Origin: Panulirus ornatus
Lineage: Eukaryota; Arthropoda; Malacostraca; Decapoda; Palinuridae
DNA length: 64,000 nt
NCBI RefSeq assembly: GCF_036320965.1
Contig: NC_092258.1
Location: 1,398,001 to 1,462,000 of the forward strand
Direction of reading: 5' to 3'
In this document: piece after piece, positions 56,445-64,000 of the stretch
Position numbering within the stretch: position 1 is the stretch's first letter
Layout of the letters: every line of letters begins with the position of its first letter
Notes under the pieces: generated by a model
The model's database searches: none
What the model was told of the DNA's origin: nothing
The model's input: the letters and a program-made list of their open reading frames with translations, nothing else
Position numbers and translations under genes: made by a program

Positions 56445-58378
56445 TTTGCTTTGTCGCTGTCTCCCACGTTTGCAAGGTAGCGCAAGGAAACAGACGAAAG
56501 AAATGGCCCAACCCACCCCATACACATGTATATACATACACGTCAACACACTCAAAATATACATACCTATACATCTCAATGTACACATATATATACACAC
56601 ACAGACATATACATATATACACATGTAAATAATTCATACTGTCTACCTTTATTTATTCCCACTGCCACCTTGCCACACTTGGAATAACATCCCCCTCCCC
56701 CCTCATGTGCGCGAGGTAGCGCGAGGAAAAGACAACAAAGGCCCCATTCGTTCACACTCAGTCTCTAGCTGTCATGTACTAATGCCCGAAACCACAGCTT
56801 CCTTTCCACATCCAGGCCCCACAGAACTTTCCATGGTTTACCCCAGATGCTTTACATGCCCTGATTCAATCCATTGACAGCACATCGACCCCGGTATACC
56901 ACATCGATCCAATTCACTCTATTCCTTGCCCGCCTTTCACCCTCCTGCATGTTCAGGCCCCAATCACTCAAAATCTTTTTCACTCCATCTTTCCACCTCC
57001 AATTTGGTCTCCCACTTCTCCTCGTTCCCTCCACCTCCGACACATATATCCTCTTTGTCAATCTTTCCTCACTCATTCTCTCCATGTTCCCAAACCATTT
57101 CAAAACACCCCCTTCTACTATCTCAACCATGCTCTTTTTATTTCCACACACCTCTCTAACCCTTACATTACTTACTCGATGAAACCACCTCACACCACAT
57201 ATTGTCCTCAAACATCTCATTTCCAGCACATTCACCCTCCTGTGCACAACTCTATCCATAGCCCACGCCTCGCAACCATGCAAAATTGTTGGAACCACTA
57301 TTCCCTCAAACATAACCATTTTTGCTTTCCGAGATAATGTTCTCGACTTCCAAACATTCTTCAAGGCTCCCAGGATTTTCGCCCCCTCCCCCACCCTATG
57401 ATTCACTTCTGCTTCCATGATTCCATCCAATGCCAGATCCACTCCCAGATATCTAAAACACTTCACTTCCTCCAGTTTTTCTCCATTCAAACTTACCTCC
57501 CATCTGACTTGACCCTCAACCCTACTGTACCTAATAACCTTGCTCTTATTCACAATTACTCTTAAGTTTCTTCTTTCACACACTTTACCAAACTCAGTCA
57601 CCAGCTTCTGCAGTTTCTCACATGAATCAGCCACCAGCGCTGTATCATCAGCGAACAACAACTGACTCACTTCCCAAGCTCTCTCATCCCCAATAGACTG
57701 CACACATGCCCCCCTTTCCAAAACTCTTGCATTCACCTCCCTAACAACCCCATCCATAAACAAATTAAACAACCATGGAGACATCACACACCCCTGCCGC
57801 AAACCTACATTCACTGAGAACCAATCACTTTCCTCTCTTCCTACACGTACACATGCCTTACATCCCCGATAAAAACTTTTCACTGCTTCTAACAACTTGC
57901 CTCCCACACCATATATTCTTAGTACCTTCCACAGAGCATCTCTATCAACTCTATCATATGCCTTCTCCAGATCCATAAATGCTACATACAAATCCATTTG
58001 CTTTTCTAAGTATTTCTCACATACATTCTTCAAAGCAAACACCTGATCCACACATCCTCTACCACTTCTGAAACCACAGTGCTCTTCCCGAATCTGATGC
58101 TCTGTACATGCCTTCACCCTCTCAATCAATACCTTCCCATATAATCTACCAGGAATACTCAACAAACTTATACCTCTGTAATTTGAGCACTCACTTTTAT
58201 CCCCTTTGCCTTTGTACAATGGCACTATGCATGCATTCTGCCACTCCACAGGCACCTCACCATGAATCATACATACATTAAATAACCTTACCAACCAGTT
58301 AACAATACAGTCACCCCCTTTTTTAATAAATTCCACTGCAATACCATCCAAACCTGCTGCCTTGCTGGCACACATATA
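56445..58378 (-). mobile_element. LINE A copy 11, intact RT frame, long 3' UTR
   Basis: Minus strand. The 3' UTR (56445-56850) is the long form. RT is open from 58378 down to 56852 within a 522-codon frame that begins in flanking module B (58420, MGNGEQYEREKRKIY). Visible blocks: [91 protein letters not shown] (catalytic Asp-Asp), [33 protein letters not shown] and [11 protein letters not shown]. The endonuclease and 5' leader are missing, so it is 5'-truncated and not autonomous despite the uninterrupted RT. Confidence 0.9.
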
Positions 58379-58636
58379 TATCTTTCTTTTCTCTCTTTCA
58401 TACTGTTCGCCATTTCCCACGTTAGCAAGGTCGCGTTAAGAACAGAGGACTGGGCCTCTGAGGGAATATCCTCACCTGGCCTCGTTCTCTGTTCCTTCTT
58501 TTGGAAAATTAAAAAAAAACGAGAGGGGAGGATTACCAGCCCCCCACTCCCTGCCCTTTTAGTTGCCTTCTACGACATGCAGGGAATACGTGGGAAGTAT
58601 TCTTTCTCCCCTATCCCCAGGGATAGGGGAGAATGC

Positions 58637-58637
<1 letters not shown>
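58379..58637 (-). repeat. Module B, full copy
   Basis: atactgttcgccatttccca through gaacagaggactgggcctct, an A-run, gagaggggaggattaccagc, to gggaatacgtgggaagtatt and ctatccccagggatagggga. In the minus sense it lies directly upstream of LINE A copy 11. Confidence 0.8.

Positions 58638-58672
<35 letters not shown>
58638..58672. repeat. (AT)n microsatellite
   Basis: About 33 bp TA array; a truncated plus-strand LINE A starts directly after it. Confidence 0.9.
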
Positions 58673-58675
<3 letters not shown>

Positions 58676-59525
58676 GTACAGTAGGGTTGAGGGTCAAGTC
58701 AATTGGGAGGTGAGTTTGAATGGAGAAAAACTGGAGGAAGTGAAGTGTTTTAGATATCTGGGAGTGGATCTGGCAGCGGATGGAACCATGGAAGCGGAAC
58801 TGGATCATAGGGTGGGGGAGGGGGTGAAAATTCTGGGGGCCTTGAAGAATGTGTGGAAGTCGAGAACATTATCTCGGAAAGCAAACATGGGTATGTTTGA
58901 AGGAATAGTGGTTCCAACAATGTTGTATGGTTGCGAGGCGTGGGCTATGGATAGAGTTGTGCGCAGGAGGATGGATGTGCTGGAAATGAGATGTTTGAGG
59001 ACAATGTGTGGTGTGAGGTGGTTTGGTCGAGTGAGTAACGTAAGGGTAAGAGAGATGTGTGGAAATAAAAAGAGCGTGGTTGAGAGAGCAAAAGAGGGTG
59101 TTTTGAAGTGGTTTGGGCACATGGAGAGAATGAGTGAGGAAAGATTGACCAAGAGGATATATGTGTCGGAGGTGGAGGGAACGAGGAGAAGAGGGAGACC
59201 AAATTGGAGGTGGAAAGATGGAGTGAAAAAGATTTTGTGTGATCAGGGCCTGAACATGCAGGAGGGTGAAAGGAGGGCAAGTAATAGAGTGAATTGGAGC
59301 GATGTGGTATACCGGGGTTGACGTGCTGTCAGTGGATTGAATCAAGGCATGTGAAGCGTCTGGGGTAAACCATGGAAAGCTGTGTAGGTATGTATATTTG
59401 CGTGTGTGGACGTATGTATATACATGTGTATGGGGGGGGGTTGGGCCATTTCTTTCGTCTGTTTCCTTGCGCTACCTCGCAAACGCGGGAGACAGCGACA
59501 AAGTATAATAAAAAAAAAATAAATA
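58671..59525 (+). mobile_element. LINE A copy 12, plus strand, 5'-truncated
   Basis: Starts at [18 protein letters not shown] after the FADD box and stays open to DVVYRG at 59321, then short 3' UTR and an A-rich tail (59510-59525). The frame runs 58563-59321 because it enters through the (AT)n array (Ile-Tyr repeats). Protein blocks: [34 protein letters not shown]. Confidence 0.87.
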
Positions 59526-59727
59526 ATTTTTTGCTTTGTCGCTGTCTCCCGCGTTTGCGAGGTAGCGCAAGGAAACAGACGAAAGAAATGGCACAACCCA
59601 CCCCCATACACATGTATATACATACACGTCCACACACGCAAATATACATACCTACACAGCTTTCCATGGTTTACCCCAGATGCTTCACATGCCCTGATTC
59701 AATCCACTAACAGCACGTCAACCCCGG
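59526..59727 (-). repeat. Module A (LINE A 3' end only)
   Basis: ttttttgctttgtcgctgtc through the CA-rich part to aacagcacgtcaacccc, where LINE homology stops and module B begins. It contains no codons beyond the last few of the RT. Confidence 0.8.
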
Positions 59728-60022
59728 GAGCGGGGGGGCTGGAAATCCTCCCCTCTTGTTTTTTTTTAATTTTCCAAAAGAAGGAACAGAGAAGGGGGCC
59801 AGGTGAGGATGTTCCCTCAGAGGCCCAGTCCTCTGTTCTTAACACTACCTTGCTGATGCGGGAAATGGCAATAGTTTGAAAAAAAAAAGAAATATATATG
59901 TATATGTTTTTTTTTTCCAAAAGAAGGAACAGAGAAGGGGGCCAGGTGAGGATATTCCCTCAGAGGCCCAGTCCTCTGTTCTTAATGCTACCTTGCTAAT
60001 GCGGGAAATGGCGAATAGTTTG
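59727..60022 (+). repeat. Two partial module B copies in tandem, plus orientation
   Basis: Copy 1: gagcgggggggctggaaatc through gcgggaaatggcaatagttt plus A-run (59727-59890). Copy 2 begins at tccaaaagaaggaacagaga (59917) and ends gcgggaaatggcgaatagtt (60022). Both end in an A-rich tail. Confidence 0.75.
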
Positions 60023-60044
60023 AAATATATATATTTTTTTTTTA

Positions 60045-61735
60045 ATTTTTTTATATACTTTGTCGCTGTCTCCCGCGTTTGCGAGGTAGCGCAAGGAAAC
60101 AGACGAAAGAAATGGCCCAACCCCCCCCCATACACATGTATATACATACGTCCACACACGCAAATATACATACCTACACAGCTTTCCATGGTTTACCCCA
60201 GATGCTTTACATGCCCTGATTCAATCCATTGACAGCACATCGACCCTGGTATACCACATCGATCCAATTCACTCTATTCCTTGCCCGCCTTTCACCCTCC
60301 TGCATGTTCAGGCCCCAATCACTCAAAATCATTTTCACTCCATCTTTCCACCTCCAATTTGGTCTCCCACTTCTCCTCGTTCCCTCCACCTCCGACACAT
60401 ATATCCTCTTTGTCAATCTTTCCTCACTCATTCTCTCCATGTTCCCAAACCATTTCAAAACACCCCCTTCTACTATCTCAACCATGCTCTTTTTATTTCC
60501 ACACATCTCTCTAACCCTTACATTACTTACTCGATGAAACCACCTCACACCACATATTGTCCTCAAACATCTCATTTCCAGCACATTCACCCTCCTGTGC
60601 ACAACTCTATCCATAGCCCACGCCTCGCAACCATGCAAAATTGTTGGAACCACTATTCCCTCAAACATAACCATTTTTGCTTTCCGAGATAATGTTCTCG
60701 ACTTCCAAACATTCTTCAAGGCTCCCAGGATTTTCGCCCCCTCCCCCACCCTATGATTCACTTCTGCTTCCATGATTCCATCCAATGCCAGATCCACTCC
60801 CAGATATCTAAAACACTTTACTTCCTCCAGTTTTTCTCCATTCAAACTTACCTCCCATCTGACTTGACCCTCAACCCTACTGTACCTAATAACCTTGCTC
60901 TTATTCACAATTACTCTTAAGTTTCTTCTTTCACACACTTTACCAAACTCAGTCACCAGCTTCTGCAGTTTCTCACATGAATCAGCCACCAGCGCTGTAT
61001 CATCAGCGAACAACAACTGACTCACTTCCCAAGCTCTCTCATCCCCAATAGACTGCACACATGCCCCCCTTTCCAAAACTCTTGCATTCACCTCCCTAAC
61101 AACCCCATCCATAAACAAATTAAACAACCATGGAGACATCACACACCCCTGCCGCAAACCTACATTCACTGAGAACCAATCACTTTCCTCTCTTCCTACA
61201 CGTACACATGCCTTACATCCCCGATAAAAACTTTTCACTGCTTCTAACAACTTGCCTCCCACACCATATATTCTTAGTACCTTCCACAGAGCATCTCTAT
61301 CAACTCTATCATATGCCTTCTCCAGATCCATAAATGCTACATACAAATCCATTTGCTTTTCTAAGTATTTCTCACATACATTCTTCAAAGCAAACACCTG
61401 ATCCACACATCCTCTACCACTTCTGAAACCACAGTGCTCTTCCCGAATCTGATGCTCTGTACATGCCTTCACCCTCTCAATCAATACCTTCCCATATAAT
61501 CTACCAGGAATACTCAACAAACTTATACCTCTGTAATTTGAGCACTCACTTTTATCCCCTTTGCCTTTGTACAATGGCACTATGCATGCATTCTGCCACT
61601 CCACAGGCACCTCACCATGAATCATACATACATTAAATAACCTTACCAACCAGTTAACAATACAGTCACCCCCTTTTTTAATAAATTCCACTGCAATACC
61701 ATCCAAACCTGCTGCCTTGCTGGCACACATATATA
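60045..61735 (-). mobile_element. LINE A copy 13, second intact RT frame
   Basis: The duplicate of copy 11. The RT is open again through 60207-61775 (522 codons), differing at a few residues (for example REMCGNKK for REVCGNKK, DGVKMILSD for [15 protein letters not shown] for VYRGRC). Its 3' UTR is the short form, unlike copy 11, because the duplication breakpoint lies just before the stop-proximal end. Confidence 0.9.
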
Positions 61736-61993
61736 TCTTTCTTTTCTCTCTTTCATACTGTTCGCCATTTCCCACGTTAGCAAGGTCGCGTTAAGAACAG
61801 AGGACTGGGCCTCTGAGGGAATATCCTCACCTGGCCTCGTTCTCTGTTCCTTCTTTTGGAAAATTAAAAAAAAACGAGAGGGGAGGATTACCAGCCCCCC
61901 ACTCCCTGCCCTTTTAGTTGCCTTCTACGACACGCAGGGAATACGTGGGAAGTATTCTTTCTCCCCTATCCCCAGGGATAGGGGAGAATGCCC

Positions 61994-61994
<1 letters not shown>
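61736..61994 (-). repeat. Module B, duplicate of 58379-58637
   Basis: Nearly identical to the unit 1 copy (one clear difference: acgacacgcaggga for acgacatgcaggga). Confidence 0.8.
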
Positions 61995-62037
<43 letters not shown>

Positions 62038-62227
62038 TTGTCGCTGTCTCCCGCGTTTGCGAGGTAGCGCAAGGAAACAGACGAAAGAAATGGCCCAACC
62101 CACCCCCATACACATGTATATACATACACATCCACACACGCAAATATACATACCTACACAGCTTTCCATGGTTTACCCCAGACGCTTCACATGCCCTGAT
62201 TCAATCCACTGACAGCACGTCAACCCC

Positions 62228-62230
<3 letters not shown>
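61995..62230 (-). repeat. Module A inserted in the (AT)n array of unit 2
   Basis: TA repeats, a T-run (62007-62034), then gctttgtcgctgtctcccgc through cagcacgtcaaccccggtat and TA repeats again. It is absent from unit 1, so it arrived after the duplication or was lost from unit 1. Confidence 0.8.

Positions 62231-62322
<92 letters not shown>
62230..62322. repeat. (AT)n microsatellite with TTTTT interruptions
   Basis: Three TA blocks separated by two 'atttttat' units. Confidence 0.9.
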
Positions 62323-62325
<3 letters not shown>

Positions 62326-63178
62326 GTACAGTAGGGTTGAGGGTCAAGTCAATTGGGAGGTGAGTTTGAATGGAGAAAAACTGGAGGAAGTGAAGTGTTT
62401 TAGATATCTGGGAGTGGATCTGGCAGCGGATGGAACCATGGAAGCGGAACTGGATCATAGGGTGGGGGAGGGGGCGAAAATTCTGGGGGCCTTGAAGAAT
62501 GTGTGGAAGTCGAGAACATTATCTCGGAAAGCAAACATGGGTATGTTTGAAGGAATAGTGGTTCCAACAATGTTGTATGGTTGCGAGGCGTGGGCTATGG
62601 ATAGAGTTGTGCGCAGGAGGATGGATGTGCTGGAAATGAGATGTTTGAGGACAATGTGTGGTGTGAGGTGGTTTGATCGAGTGAGTAACGTAAGGGTAAG
62701 AGAGATGTGTGGAAATAAAAAGAGCGTGGTTGAGAGAGCAAAGAGGGTGTTTTGAAGTGGTTTGGGCACATGGAGAGAATGAGTGAGGAAAGATTGACCA
62801 AGAGGATATATGTGTCGGAGGTGGAGGGAACGAGGAGAAGAGGGAGACCAAATTGGAGGTGGAAAGATGGAGTGAAAAAGATTTTGTGTGATCAGGGCCT
62901 GAACATGCAGGAGGGTGAAAGGAGGGCAAGTAATAGAGTGAATTGGAGCGATGTGGTATACCGGGGTTGACGTGCTGTCAGTGGATTGAATCAAGGCATG
63001 TGAAGCGTCTGGGGTAAACCATGGAAAGCTGTGTAGGTATGTATATTTGCGTGTGTGGACGTATGTATATACATGTGTATGGGGGGGGGTTGGGCCATTT
63101 CTTTCGTCTGTTTCCTTGCGCTACCTCGCAAACGCGGGAGACAGCGACAAAGTATAATAAAAAAAAAATAAATAATTT
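62322..63178 (+). mobile_element. LINE A copy 14, duplicate of copy 12, frameshifted
   Basis: Same start and end as copy 12. One A is missing in 'gagagcaaagaggg' (about 62738; copy 12 has gagagcaaaagaggg), splitting the frame into 62360-62755 and 62752-62970. Confidence 0.87.
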
Positions 63179-63690
63179 TTTGCTTTGTCGCTGTCTCCCG
63201 CGTTTGCGAGGTAGCGCAAGGAAACAGACGAAAGAAATGGCACAACCCACCCCCATACACATGTATATACATACACGTCCACACACGCAAATATACATAC
63301 CTACACAGCTTTCCATGGTTTACCCCAGATGCTTCACATGCCCTGATTCAATCCACTAACAGCACGTCAACCCCGGGAGCGGGGGGGCTGGAAATCCTCC
63401 CCTCTTGTTTTTTTTTAATTTTCCAAAAGAAGGAACAGAGAAGGGGGCCAGGTGAGGATGTTCCCTCAGAGGCCCAGTCCTCTGTTCTTAACACTACCTT
63501 GCTGATGTGGGAAATGGCAATAGTTTGAAAAAAAAAAAGAAATATATATGTATATGTTTTTTTTTTCCAAAAGAAGGAACAGAGAAGGGGGCCAGGTGAG
63601 GATATTCCCTCAGAGGCCCAGTCCTCTGTTCTTAATGCTACCTTGCTAATGCGGGAAATGGCGAATAGTTTGAAATATATATATTTTTTT
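63179..63690. repeat. Modules A and B, duplicate of 59526-60040
   Basis: Module A on minus (63179-63376), then two partial module B copies on plus (63376-63545 and 63566-63672), in the same order as unit 1. Confidence 0.8.
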
Positions 63691-63699
63691 TTTAATTTT

Positions 63700-64000
63700 T
63701 TTATATACTTTGTCGCTGTCTCCCGCGTTTGCGAGGTAGCGCAAGGAAACAGACGAAAGAAATGGCCCAACCCCCCCCCATACACATGTATATACATACG
63801 TCCACACACGCAAATATACATACCTACACAGCTTTCCATGGTTTACCCCAGACGCTTCACATGCCTTGATTCAATCCACTGACAGCACGTCAACCCCGGT
63901 ATACCACATCGCTCCAATTCACTCTATTCCTTGCTCTCCTTTCATCCTCCTGCATGTTCAGGCCCCGATCACACAAAATCTTTTTCACTCCATCTTTCCA
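63700..64000 (-). mobile_element. LINE A copy 15, runs off the window
   Basis: Short 3' UTR, then the last codons of the RT (antisense of DVVYRG) and upstream sequence with variants of the copy 10/12 group (gcttcacatgccttgattca), not those of copy 13. Truncated by the window edge. Confidence 0.85.

Larger units (their letters stand above)
56829..63832. repeat. Tandem segmental duplication (units of 3355 and about 3650 bp)
   Basis: Unit 1 (56829-60183) and unit 2 (60184-63832) hold the same ordered parts: LINE A minus, module B, (AT)n, LINE A plus, module A, two module B pieces, LINE A tail. Matching points are offset by 3355 bp until the (AT)n array and by about 3649 bp after it, because unit 2 has an extra ~294 bp (61995-62300). 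Only scattered single-base differences are seen. Confidence 0.9.

Noticed and set aside
56852..58420. Treating the 522-codon frame as a functional host gene
   Set aside because: It is the LINE A RT without endonuclease; its first ~18 codons come from the neighbouring module B and the frame is duplicated with the segment.
58638..62322. Regularly repeated units resembling a CRISPR-like array
   Set aside because: Units are whole retroelement modules hundreds of bp long with no short direct repeats and unique spacers; the genome is eukaryotic.

Overview
This is eukaryotic, animal, very probably arthropod DNA. It holds two protein-coding genes with conventional GT-AG introns, set in AT-rich sequence packed with retrotransposons. 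The dominant LINE family, its T/A-tailed short derivatives and the long (AT)n arrays resemble what I recall from decapod crustacean genomes (lobster, crayfish, shrimp). That taxonomic call is an inference, not a search result.

Genes. (1) Minus strand, 7945-12055 with a possible first mini-exon at 15522-15544: a putative DNA-binding protein of about 377 residues. It has an N-terminal C..C..H-x-H finger of the FAR1/ZSWIM3 N-terminal type, a glutamine-rich middle, an AT-hook and an acidic/hydrophobic C-terminus. (2) Plus strand, 16523-55812: a complete INTS4 gene (Integrator complex subunit 4). Thirteen coding exons join in frame into 956 codons plus stop, close to the roughly 960 residues of the human protein. 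INTS4 is the HEAT-repeat scaffold that works with INTS9 and INTS11 in the Integrator cleavage module in the nucleus. The two genes are head to head, about 1 kb apart if the mini-exon is real, so 15545-16522 is the candidate shared promoter region.

Transposable elements. One LINE family ('LINE A', RT box FADDTAL) contributes some fifteen copies or fragments: in INTS4 introns 1, 3, 5, 6, 7, 8, 9, 10 and 12, in the minus-strand gene, and in most of 56.2-64 kb. Short elements derived from it are scattered between copies: 'module A' is the LINE 3' end, 'module B' is LINE 5' leader joined to a LINE-like tail. Other elements are a second LINE ('LINE B') with a SINE-like repeat sharing its 3' end, remnants of CR1/Jockey-type LINEs ('LINE C'), a Ty3/gypsy-like RT scrap, a Tigger/pogo-like DNA transposon with TA target duplication (23997-27217) that contains a 760-bp palindrome and a LINE A insertion, and a decayed DNA-transposon-like element carrying a broken ORF of an unnamed multicopy arthropod family (42817-45025).

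Layout. 1-7.9 kb: intergenic, old LINE remnants and a SINE-like repeat. 7.9-15.5 kb: minus-strand gene. 15.5-16.5 kb: divergent promoter interval. 16.5-55.8 kb: INTS4, about 2.9 kb of coding sequence in 39 kb. 55.8-64 kb: 3' flank made almost wholly of LINE A material, including a recent 3.35-kb tandem duplication whose breakpoints lie in LINE 3' ends. I see no tRNA, rRNA, CRISPR or prokaryotic features. All exon coordinates come from reading splice sites and homology by eye; no alignment or search was run.
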